In this document: positions 1 to 6,216 of the stretch, piece after piece | How positions within the stretch are numbered: the stretch's first letter is position 1 | Layout: each line of letters opens with the position of its first letter | Assembly (NCBI GenBank): GCA_025360945.1 | Contig: JANYBE010000640.1 | Span: 1 to 8,199, forward strand | Source: Rhizobacter sp. | GTDB taxonomy: Bacteria; Pseudomonadota; Gammaproteobacteria; Burkholderiales; Burkholderiaceae_C | DNA: 8,199 bases | Direction: 5' to 3' | The notes under the pieces: model-generated | Told to the model about the DNA's origin: nothing | Database searches by the model: none | What the model saw: only the letters and a program-made list of their open reading frames with translations | Translations under genes and position numbers: made by a program

Positions 1-1065
1 CTTCTTGCCGGCGAGCAGCTCCAGCAGGTCCTCGAGCGAGGCGCGGTCGTGCGCGGTGTGCACCGGCACGCCGAGGATGCGGCCGTAGGCGCGCAGCTGT
101 TCGTGTGCGCCGATCCGGTAGGCGTCAAGCGTGATCAGGCCGAGATTGTTCGCGCCGTATTTGGCTGCGAACGCGGCCGCGATCTTCGCGGTCGTCGTGG
201 TCTTGCCCACGCCAGTCGCGCCGACCAGCGCGTAGACACCGCCCTGGTCTTCGAGCGGGGCCTCAGCCTCGGCCGTGATCAGGTTGTGCTCGAGCACACT
301 CGCGGCCCAGGCGATCTCGTCGGTCACGTCGGCGGCCAGGCTGTCGCCGATCTTGCGGATCAGCGCGGGCGAGAAGCCGGCATCGAGCAGCTTTTGCGTC
401 AGGCGCGCCTGCGCGGGCTGGCGGTTCAGTTTCTCGATGAAGGCCAGGGCGCCGAAGCGCTCCTCGATCAGGCCCTTCATCGAGCGCAGCTCGCTCATCA
501 TGTCTTCCTGGTCGCGGCGCGTGGCGGCAGCGTGCACCGCCTGCGAAGCGGGCGCCGGGAGATCGGCGAGCACCGGTGCACGCGACACTGGCGCCACGGG
601 CATCGGCGCGCGCAACAGCGGCGGCTCGATCGTGCGCGGCGCCGCAACTGGTGCGCGCTCGGTCATGCGCTGTTCGAGCACGCTGGTGCGCTCGAACGCC
701 GATGCCGATGCCGATGCCGATGCCGATGCCGATGCCGGCGCACGCTCGGTCTCGGTGGACGGCGGATTCATCGCGGCCTGGCGACGACGCAGCATGCGTT
801 CGCGCACATAGTCCTGGAACGACAACGTACTCATCGAAAGCTGGGTCACGTCGTCTTCGACCGCCTTGTTTGGCACCGGCTCCGCAACCGCAGGCGTAGC
901 GGCCATGCGCTCGATCTGCTTCATGCCCTCGGGTGCCATCGCGAGCACCTCGACGCCGTCGACGCTGGGCTTGGTGGACAACACGACCGCGTCCTCGCCC
1001 AAAGCCTGCCTCACGAGGACCAGGGCGTCACGCGACGTACGCGCAGTGAACCGTTTGACGTTCAT
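1..1065 (-). CDS. flhF: FlhF, SRP-type GTPase for flagellar placement (partial, 3' end missing)
   Basis: FlhF is a signal-recognition-particle-type GTPase that sets the place and number of polar flagella and helps recruit early basal-body parts at the membrane. The gene runs off the left edge, leaving 355 codons. The N-terminus (MNVKRFTARTSRDAL, with GEDAVVLSTK to residue 32) is the typical FlhF B domain. A low-complexity linker follows (about residues 55-180), then a helical N domain (about 185-275) and the G domain. The P-loop GATGVGKT is at residues 282-289, and the second GTPase motif DAYRIGAHEQL is at 314-324, the form used by FlhF and the SRP GTPases. The later GTPase motifs lie outside the window. 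The start ATG overlaps the flhA stop (ATGA), and a GGAG sits 7 nt upstream inside flhA, which suggests translational coupling. The only oddity is an Ala-Ser repeat in the linker. FtsY or Ffh is excluded by the B domain and the context. Confidence 0.96.
   Translation of the reverse strand, partial: MNVKRFTARTSRDALVLVRQALGEDAVVLSTKPSVDGVEVLAMAPEGMKQIERMAATPAVAEPVPNKAVEDDVTQLSMSTLSFQDYVRERMLRRRQAAMNPPSTETERAPASASASASASASAFERTSVLEQRMTERAPVAAPRTIEPPLLRAPMPVAPVSRAPVLADLPAPASQAVHAAATRRDQEDMMSELRSMKGLIEERFGALAFIEKLNRQPAQARLTQKLLDAGFSPALIRKIGDSLAADVTDEIAWAASVLEHNLITAEAEAPLEDQGGVYALVGATGVGKTTTTAKIAAAFAAKYGANNLGLITLDAYRIGAHEQLRAYGRILGVPVHTAHDRASLEDLLELLAGKK
701..736 (-). repeat. Six-copy hexanucleotide tandem repeat in flhF linker
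   Basis: Six perfect tandem copies of GATGCC (plus strand) lie in flhF. Read in the flhF frame they give (Ala-Ser)6, residues 111-122, followed by one more Ala. The unit is two codons long, so gain or loss of copies would change linker length without breaking the frame. It sits in the poorly conserved linker between the B and NG domains. Confidence 0.9.
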
Positions 1066-3149
1066 GAGTGGGCTCCAATGATCGAACCGATGCGGATCGA
1101 ATGCGTTTCAGGGATTTCGCTGTGGCCGAGCACGCGCAGGCGCGGTGCGGCACGTTTGAGCAGGCGCGCCATCGGGGCGCGGATCATGTCGGGCACCAGC
1201 AGGCAAGCCGGGTGGCCCAGGTCTTCCTGGCGCTTCGCGGATTCCGCGGCGCTGCGCGCCAGCGTGTCGGCCACACCCGGGTCGAGCGCGGCGCCGTGCG
1301 GTGAGTTCAGCGCCTGCGTGACGAGGCGTTCGAGCTCGGGTTCGAGCGCGATCACCTCGAGCTCCTTCACCGGGCCGTAGATCTGCTGCACGATGCTGGG
1401 CGCGAGGTGGATGCGGATGCGCCGGGCCAGCTCGGCCGGGTCGGTGACGGTGGCGGCCGCGTCGGCCAGGCTCTCGACGATCGAGCGCATGTCGCGGATG
1501 TGCACGCCTTCTTCCAGAAGAAGCTGCAGAACTTTTTGCAGTGCGGCGATGCCAACCATTTTGGGGACCACGTCTTCGATCAGTTTCGGGGCCAGCTTCG
1601 TCACATGCTCGACGAGCTGCTGGGTCTCGACGCGGCCCAGCAATTTGGCCGCGTGCAATTGCATCAAGTGTGAAAGATGGGTGGCCACCACGGTCGAGCA
1701 ATCAACGACCGTAAACCCAGCCATTTGGGCTGCTTCGCGCTGGCGTTCCTCGACCCACACGGCGGGCAGGCCGAACGCCGGGTCGGTGGTCTTGGTGCCG
1801 ATCAGCTGCGTGGTCGCGCCGCCCGGGTTGATCGCCAGCAGCATGCCGGGGAAGGCCTCGCCTTCACCGACGACAGCGCCACGCAGCGTCAGGCGGTAAC
1901 CGCTTGGCTTGAGCTCGAGGTTGTCGCGGATGTGCACCGGCGGCGGCAGGAAGCCGACATCCTGTGCGAACTTCTTGCGCACGCCCTTGATGCGTGCGAG
2001 CAGGTCGCCGGCGCGTGCCTTGTCGACCAGCGCAATAAGCCGGTAGCCGACCTCGAGGCCGAGCGTATCGACAGGCATCAGATCGTCCCAGGTCGCTTCG
2101 GGGTTCGCCTGTGCCGCTTCGGCCGGGCGCTGCGGCGGTGTTTCGCGAGCTTTCTTGTCGCGCTTGTACATCCACCACGACGCGTAGCCGAAGCCCGACG
2201 CGAGCAGAAGGAACACGACGTTGGGCATGCCGGGGATCACGCCAAGCAGACCGATCACGCCACCGGTGATGGCAAGCGTCTTCGGCGAACTGAAGACCTG
2301 CCGGGCGATCTGGCTGCCGACGTCTTCGCTCTTGCCCACACGCGACACGACCATCGCCGCGGCGACCGAAATCAGCAGCGCCGGGATCTGCGCCACCAGT
2401 GCGTCGCCAACCGCGAGCAGGATGTAGCTGTTGGCCGCATCGGACGCCGACAAGTCGTGCTGTGCGACCCCGATCACGAAGCCGCCGATGATGTTGATGA
2501 ACAGGATCAGCAGGCCGGCCATCGCGTCGCCACGCACGTACTTGCTGGCGCCGTCCATCGAACCGAAGAACTCCGCCTCCTCGCCGACTTCGGCGCGGCG
2601 GCGCTTGGCTTCCTTGTCGTCGATCAGACCCGCGTTCAAATCCGCATCGATCGCCATCTGCTTGCCGGGCATCGCATCCAGCGTGAAGCGCGCGCCGACT
2701 TCGGCAATGCGCTCGGCGCCCTTGGTGACGACGATGAAGTTGATCACGACCAGGATCGCGAACACGATCAGGCCGACCGCGAAGTTGCCGCCGATCAGGA
2801 AGTGGCCGAACGACTCGATCACCGCGCCCGCCGCGCCCGCGCCGGTGTGGCCCTGAAGCAGCACGACGCGCGTCGAGGCGACGTTCAGCGACAGACGCAG
2901 CAAGGTGGTCAGCAGGATCACCGACGGGAACGCCGCGAAGTCCAGCGGCCGCACCATGTAGGCTGCGACCATCATCACCATCAGCGCCATCGCGATGTTG
3001 AAGGTGAACAACAGGTCCAGCGCGAACGCCGGCAGCGGCAGCACCATCATCGCCAGGATCATCACGACCACCAGCGGTGCCGCCATCGAGCGGATCGCCT
3101 TGGCGTTGGGGCCGAGCCAGGCCTGAAACTGCGCGAGCATCGGGTTCAT
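1062..3149 (-). CDS. flhA: FlhA, flagellar type III export gate protein
   Basis: FlhA is the largest membrane component of the flagellar protein export gate. Its membrane part helps couple the proton motive force to export, and its cytoplasmic ring docks chaperone-substrate complexes. The product is 695 residues, normal for the family. The N-terminal half (about 21-325) holds many hydrophobic segments. It contains the highly conserved RLSLNVASTR (85-94) and the cytoplasmic-loop block PGKQMAIDADLNAGLIDDKEA (161-181) typical of the FHIPEP family. A charged, proline-rich linker (about 329-355) leads into the soluble C-terminal domain. The ATG at 3149 was chosen because it gives MNPMLAQFQAWLG and overlaps the flhB stop as ATGA; the reading frame stays open far upstream across flhB, but that part is out-of-frame noise. 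Only a weak GGA lies upstream, consistent with coupling to flhB. The stop overlaps the flhF start in the same way. The injectisome paralogue SctV is unlikely given the neighbours. Confidence 0.98.
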   Translation of the reverse strand: MNPMLAQFQAWLGPNAKAIRSMAAPLVVVMILAMMVLPLPAFALDLLFTFNIAMALMVMMVAAYMVRPLDFAAFPSVILLTTLLRLSLNVASTRVVLLQGHTGAGAAGAVIESFGHFLIGGNFAVGLIVFAILVVINFIVVTKGAERIAEVGARFTLDAMPGKQMAIDADLNAGLIDDKEAKRRRAEVGEEAEFFGSMDGASKYVRGDAMAGLLILFINIIGGFVIGVAQHDLSASDAANSYILLAVGDALVAQIPALLISVAAAMVVSRVGKSEDVGSQIARQVFSSPKTLAITGGVIGLLGVIPGMPNVVFLLLASGFGYASWWMYKRDKKARETPPQRPAEAAQANPEATWDDLMPVDTLGLEVGYRLIALVDKARAGDLLARIKGVRKKFAQDVGFLPPPVHIRDNLELKPSGYRLTLRGAVVGEGEAFPGMLLAINPGGATTQLIGTKTTDPAFGLPAVWVEERQREAAQMAGFTVVDCSTVVATHLSHLMQLHAAKLLGRVETQQLVEHVTKLAPKLIEDVVPKMVGIAALQKVLQLLLEEGVHIRDMRSIVESLADAAATVTDPAELARRIRIHLAPSIVQQIYGPVKELEVIALEPELERLVTQALNSPHGAALDPGVADTLARSAAESAKRQEDLGHPACLLVPDMIRAPMARLLKRAAPRLRVLGHSEIPETHSIRIGSIIGAHS

Positions 3150-4309
3150 TCGTAGCTTTCCATGTCTGAAACGGGCTTGTTGTGCGGGTCGAGCTCGGCC
3201 GGCACGTTCAGTTCGGGCATCGCCGCGGGCATCGCGAGCCGACCCGCAAGGGCCGCACGCAGCTGGTACACGTAGGCCAGAACCTGGGCGACGGCGGCAA
3301 ACAGCGCGGCCGGGATCTCGCGGTCGAGTTCGGCGTGGGCATAGAGCGCACGCGCCAGCACGGGCGCCTGGAGCACCGGCACCTTCGAGTCCTTGGCGAG
3401 GTCGCGGATGGCCATCGCCAGCAGGTCGGCGCCCTTGGCGACGACGCGCGGCGCGCCCATCTTCTGGTCGTCGTACTTGAGCGCGACGGCATAGTGGGTC
3501 GGGTTCATCACGACCAGGTCGGCGTTGGGCACCGCGGCCATCATGCGGCGCTTGGTCATCTCGCGCATGCGGGCGCGCAGCTTGCCCTTGATCTCCTGGT
3601 TGCCCTCGTTCTCCTTGTGCTCCTGCTTGATTTCCTGGTGGCTCATCTTCAGGCGCTGCGCATGCTGGAAGCGTTGCAGAGGTACATCGATCATCGCGAA
3701 CACGGCCAGTGCCAGCAGCAACAGCGTCAGGCCGCCGAGCATCGAGCCAGAGAGGCTGCGAAGCGCAGCCGGCAAGGGCAGCGCCATCACGCCGGTGAAC
3801 GCATCGATGTGGGCCTTCAGGAACAGCGCGCCGATGGCGCCGAGGATCAGCGCCAGCGCGCTGCCTTTGAGCGCGTCGATCAGCTTGTCCTTTGAGACCA
3901 GGGCGACCATGCCCGTCAGTGGATTGAGCTTGCCAAATTTCGGCATGACCGGGTGCAGCGTCCAGTTCCAGCCGCCGATGACGATGCCGCCGCCGATTGC
4001 GGCGGCCATCATCGCCAGGCCGAACGGCACGATCACGAGCATCAGGTGCAGCGCCAATTCGCCCAGGCGGTCGCCCATCAGGCCGGTGTTCTGCACCGTC
4101 CTGGCGTCGAAGCGCAGGCCGCTCATCAGCATTTGCTGCAGCCCTTCGGCCACGAGCGGTGCGAACGACGCGAGCAGCGCGCCGCAGGTGCCGATCGCGA
4201 TGAAATGCCCGAAGTCCCGCGAGCGCGCGACCTGGCCTTCTTCGCGCGCCTTCTTCAGCTTGCGTTGCGAGGCAGGTAGGTTGCGGTCTTGGGAACTTTG
4301 CTCGGCCAT
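3146..4309 (-). CDS. flhB: FlhB, flagellar export gate and substrate-specificity switch
   Basis: FlhB is the membrane export-gate protein whose self-cleavage switches export from rod/hook to filament substrates. The product is 387 residues. The N-terminus has the family pattern PASQRKLKKAREEGQVARSRD (12-32). About four hydrophobic segments follow (near 33-55, 85-112, 146-168 and 187-208), then a charged cytoplasmic linker (216-258) and the autocleavage site NPTH at 269-272, with cleavage expected between Asn269 and Pro270. A roughly 30-residue tail with no obvious motif ends the protein. The ATG at 4309 gives the canonical N-terminus, although there is no Shine-Dalgarno sequence at normal spacing and a hairpin lies 3 nt upstream. 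The stop overlaps flhA by 4 bp. It is the first gene of the flhB-flhA-flhF unit and is divergent from the FAS1 gene, so it probably needs its own promoter; I could not identify one with confidence. Confidence 0.98.
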   Translation of the reverse strand: MAEQSSQDRNLPASQRKLKKAREEGQVARSRDFGHFIAIGTCGALLASFAPLVAEGLQQMLMSGLRFDARTVQNTGLMGDRLGELALHLMLVIVPFGLAMMAAAIGGGIVIGGWNWTLHPVMPKFGKLNPLTGMVALVSKDKLIDALKGSALALILGAIGALFLKAHIDAFTGVMALPLPAALRSLSGSMLGGLTLLLLALAVFAMIDVPLQRFQHAQRLKMSHQEIKQEHKENEGNQEIKGKLRARMREMTKRRMMAAVPNADLVVMNPTHYAVALKYDDQKMGAPRVVAKGADLLAMAIRDLAKDSKVPVLQAPVLARALYAHAELDREIPAALFAAVAQVLAYVYQLRAALAGRLAMPAAMPELNVPAELDPHNKPVSDMESYE

Positions 4310-4312
4310 GGG

Positions 4313-4335
4313 GGAGCGCCGTGAGATGGCGCTCC
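4313..4335 (-). promoter_or_regulatory. Perfect 8-bp hairpin abutting the flhB start codon
   Basis: On the minus strand GGAGCGCC (4335-4328) and GGCGCTCC (4320-4313) are perfect complements around a 7-nt loop, and the stem ends 3 nt before the flhB ATG. The only GGAG in the leader is in the upstream arm, more than 20 nt from the ATG, so it is both mis-spaced and base-paired. This could limit ribosome access to flhB. The structure is seen; the regulatory role is inferred. Confidence 0.55.
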
Positions 4336-4352
4336 GTCATTGTTCCGGCGCG

Positions 4353-4404
4353 GGCGCAGAACTTGAGCGGGATTAGAGGGGTGAAGCCGGGCCAGTTCTG
4401 CGCC
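4353..4404. repeat. Inverted repeat with perfect 11-bp arms in flhB/FAS1 gap
   Basis: GGCGCAGAACT (4353-4363) and AGTTCTGCGCC (4394-4404) are exact reverse complements separated by 30 bp. Past one mismatch the outer pairs 4351-4349 with 4406-4408 also match. It lies in the divergent gap between flhB and the FAS1 gene and has no T-run, so a simple intrinsic terminator is unlikely. A pair of binding half-sites or a large RNA hairpin in the flhB leader are possible readings. Confidence 0.65.
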
Positions 4405-4426
4405 GGCGTGCATCCGCTAGCGCGGG

Positions 4427-4442
4427 GCACGCGTATGCGTGC
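4427..4442. repeat. Short inverted repeat upstream of the FAS1 gene
   Basis: GCACGC (4427-4432) and GCGTGC (4437-4442) form a perfect 6-bp dyad around the 4-nt loop GTAT, 52 bp before the FAS1 start codon. It could be an operator or a chance palindrome in GC-rich DNA; nothing in the sequence decides between them. Confidence 0.35.
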
Positions 4443-4482
4443 TCACGCCGTCGATGCAGCGTCGTACTTTTACCAACCCCAC

Positions 4483-4486
4483 AGGA
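4483..4486 (+). promoter_or_regulatory. Ribosome binding site of the FAS1 gene
   Basis: AGGA lies 8 nt before the ATG at 4495. It decides the start: the reading frame is open back to 4321, but only this ATG has a binding site at proper spacing and begins a clean signal peptide. Confidence 0.7.
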
Positions 4487-4494
4487 TCAGTCTC

Positions 4495-5055
4495 ATGAAA
4501 TCGATCAAGCTCTCTTCCATTGTCGTGGCCGCCATCATGTCGGTCTCCGCGCTGTCGGCCGTCTCGGCCTTCGCTCAGGTCACCGTAGGTGGCGCGCCGA
4601 TGTATGCCTCCAAGGACATCATCGACAACGCAGTCAACTCGAAGGACCACACCACGCTGGTGGCCGCGGTCAAGGCCGCCGGCCTGGTCGACACGCTGAA
4701 GGGCCCGGGCCCGTTCACCGTGTTCGCACCGACAAACGCCGCATTCGCCGCGCTGCCGGCCGGTACCGTGGACACGCTGCTCAAGACCGAGAACAAGCCC
4801 GCGCTGACCAAGGTGCTGACGTACCACGTGGTCGCCGGCAGGATGGACGCCGCCATGCTGAGGAAGGCCGTGATGGATGGGGGCGGCAAGGCCGCGCTGA
4901 AGACGGTTTCAGGCGGCACGCTCACGGCCATGGCTGCGGGCAACGGCATCACGCTGATGGACGAAAGCGGCGGCACGGCGAAAGTGACGATCGCCGACGT
5001 AATCCAGTCCAACGGCGTGATCCACGTCGTGGACAAGGTGTTGCTGCCGAAGTAA
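4495..5055 (+). CDS. Secreted fasciclin (FAS1) domain protein
   Basis: This is a 186-residue exported protein made of a signal peptide and one FAS1 domain. The signal peptide has Lys2 and Lys5, a hydrophobic core (about 7-24) and a likely signal peptidase I site after SAFA (residue 27); there is no lipobox cysteine. The FAS1 domain spans about 40-186. It shows the H1 motif FTVFAPTNAAF, the central TYHVV, and the H2 motif NGVIHVVDKVLLP at the C-terminus. FAS1 domains in bacteria are linked to adhesion or matrix contact, but the specific role of this protein cannot be read from sequence. It is the only plus-strand gene here, placed between cheZ and flhB, and ends 5 bp from the cheZ stop with no room for a terminator. 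Its base composition looks like its neighbours, so recent transfer is not evident. The family call is firm; the cellular role is unknown. Confidence 0.95.
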   Translation: MKSIKLSSIVVAAIMSVSALSAVSAFAQVTVGGAPMYASKDIIDNAVNSKDHTTLVAAVKAAGLVDTLKGPGPFTVFAPTNAAFAALPAGTVDTLLKTENKPALTKVLTYHVVAGRMDAAMLRKAVMDGGGKAALKTVSGGTLTAMAAGNGITLMDESGGTAKVTIADVIQSNGVIHVVDKVLLPK

Positions 5056-5060
5056 GCGGC

Positions 5061-5726
5061 TCAGAACCCCAGGCTGGCCAGCAGGTCGTCGACCTCGCCC
5101 TGGTTGGCCACCACGTCTGTGCGCCCTTCGGGGGCCACGACCGGGCCGCTCAGGTCGGACGTCGCCACGCTCGTCCCGGCCGGGGCGATGTGCGCCATCA
5201 GCTTGGCCGTCTGGTCCGGCGGTGCGGCCTGCACGAGCAGCTTCACCAGGCTGTCCTCGAGATCGTTCGCAAGCGACACGACCTTGGCCACGACCTGTCC
5301 GGTGAGGTCGTGAAAATCCTGCGCCATCATGATGTCGGTCAGGTGCGCGTCGATGCGGGAGGTGGCTGCCTCGACATCGTTGACGAAGTTCATCACCGCG
5401 CCGGTCGCCACAGCCTTCACCGGGTCGGCAACGATCGCCGCGGCCATCGAGCGCGTCTGCGCGCTGATGCTCTGGTGTTCGGCCTTGGCCAGATCGACCA
5501 GGTTGAGCACCTTGTTCGCGGCGTCGCCGGTCTTCTTCGCGATGTAGGTCAGGCGGCTGCGGGCGTCGGGCAGGCCGTCGGCCGCCTGCTGCAGGCGTGG
5601 CATAACACCGAGCTGGCTCAGCGTGTCGTGCAGCTGGCGTGTGATCAGCCCCAGTTGCTGAAATACCTCTGGAGAGGCGCCGGCCGTTGCGTGCGGCGCG
5701 AGCGTTTCTTGGCAGTCCATCATCAT
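5061..5726 (-). CDS. cheZ: CheZ, CheY-phosphate phosphatase
   Basis: CheZ speeds dephosphorylation of CheY-P and so ends the signal at the flagellar motor. The product is 221 residues, close to the usual length. The long helical middle (about 20-165) matches the four-helix dimer core. The catalytic-region motif DIMMAQDFHDLTGQ is at 131-144, and holds the Asp and Gln that act on the CheY phosphoryl group in this family. A flexible proline- and alanine-rich linker (about 167-207) leads to the C-terminal CheY-binding tail EVDDLLASLGF (211-221). The first of three consecutive ATG codons was taken as the start because CGGAG lies 9 nt upstream. It follows cheY by 19 bp and is probably co-transcribed with it. 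Its 3' end converges on the FAS1 gene. No key residue is missing. Confidence 0.97.
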   Translation of the reverse strand: MMMDCQETLAPHATAGASPEVFQQLGLITRQLHDTLSQLGVMPRLQQAADGLPDARSRLTYIAKKTGDAANKVLNLVDLAKAEHQSISAQTRSMAAAIVADPVKAVATGAVMNFVNDVEAATSRIDAHLTDIMMAQDFHDLTGQVVAKVVSLANDLEDSLVKLLVQAAPPDQTAKLMAHIAPAGTSVATSDLSGPVVAPEGRTDVVANQGEVDDLLASLGF

Positions 5727-5745
5727 CTTGTTGTACTCCGGGGGC

Positions 5746-6144
5746 TCACGCGGTCGCGGCGAGCTTTTGCATGATCTTTTGCACCTTCTCTTCCAAGGTG
5801 GCCTTGGTGAAGGGCTTGACGACGTAGCCAGCCGCGCCGTCCTGGGCCGCGCGCACGATATCTTCCTTGCGCGCCTCGGCCGTCACCATCAGCACCGGCA
5901 GGTGCTTGAGGCTGGCGTCGGCCTTCACGGCACTGAGCAGCTCGAAGCCGTTCATCACCGGCATATTGATGTCGCTGACGACGAAGTCGAACTTGCCGTT
6001 CTTCAGCATATTCAACGCGACCGAGCCGTCCTCGGCTTCCTCGGCGTTGTTGTAGCCGATTTCCTTGAGCAGGCCACGCACGATGCGCCGCATGGTCGAG
6101 AAGTCGTCGACGATCAGGAATTTCAGGTCGGTGGGGTGGCTCAT
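5746..6144 (-). CDS. cheY: CheY, chemotaxis response regulator
   Basis: CheY is the single-domain response regulator that, when phosphorylated by CheA, binds the flagellar switch and changes rotation. The product is 132 residues, a lone receiver domain. It has the acidic pair Asp13-Asp14, the phosphate acceptor Asp58 in SDINMP, Thr88 in MVTAE, the switch aromatic Tyr107, and Lys110 in VVKPF, all one position off the well-known enteric numbering. The ATG at 6144 was chosen over an in-frame ATG at 6183 because it gives the common N-terminus MSHPTDLKFLIVDD and has GAGGAG 4 nt upstream. It lies 45 bp after motB and 19 bp before cheZ. A sigma-28-like sequence overlaps the motB stop just upstream. 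No cheA, cheW or methylation genes lie between motB and cheY, so CheA must be encoded elsewhere. Confidence 0.98.
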   Translation of the reverse strand: MSHPTDLKFLIVDDFSTMRRIVRGLLKEIGYNNAEEAEDGSVALNMLKNGKFDFVVSDINMPVMNGFELLSAVKADASLKHLPVLMVTAEARKEDIVRAAQDGAAGYVVKPFTKATLEEKVQKIMQKLAATA

Positions 6145-6148
6145 GGCG

Positions 6149-6154
6149 CTCCTC
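6149..6154 (-). promoter_or_regulatory. Ribosome binding site of cheY
   Basis: GAGGAG on the minus strand, 4 nt before the cheY ATG at 6144. It is the reason for preferring this start over the in-frame ATG at 6183. Confidence 0.75.
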
Positions 6155-6189
6155 GCGGGATCAATCCGGTTCTGGTCCGGCACAGGTGT

Positions 6190-6216
6190 TTATCGGGCAA
6201 TGGTCGGCGGAGTTGA
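6190..6216 (-). promoter_or_regulatory. Possible sigma-28 (FliA) promoter for cheYZ at the end of motB
   Basis: On the minus strand TCAACTCC (6216-6209) and CCCGATAA (6197-6190) are separated by 11 bp. The flagellar sigma-28 consensus is roughly TAAAG/TCAAG-type at -35 and GCCGATAA at -10 with an 11-bp spacer. The -10 element contains the motB TAA stop and ends 45 nt before the cheY ATG, nearly the same distance as for the motA promoter (46 nt). Part of the -10 is forced by the motB coding end, so chance is possible. Confidence 0.4.

Noticed and set aside
49..1380. A 443-codon plus-strand open frame over flhF and the flhA end
   Set aside because: It has low-complexity Arg/His-rich translation and reads the Ala-Ser repeat as a run of Arg-Cys; the opposite strand holds clear FlhF and FlhA motifs.
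1677..3155. A 492-codon open frame on the plus strand antisense to flhA
   Set aside because: Its translation is rich in Arg, His, Gln and Asp with no domain, and it lies opposite a complete FlhA. It is a GC-rich codon shadow.
3150..4430. Upstream extension of the flhA reading frame across flhB
   Set aside because: The extension is out of frame with flhB, has no FlhA-like sequence, and the ATG at 3149 gives the canonical start with an ATGA overlap.
4310..4494. A sigma-28 or sigma-54 promoter for flhB or the FAS1 gene
   Set aside because: I searched both strands of this gap by eye. A TGGC box near 4393 lacks a properly spaced GC element, and no GCCGATAA-like sequence is present.
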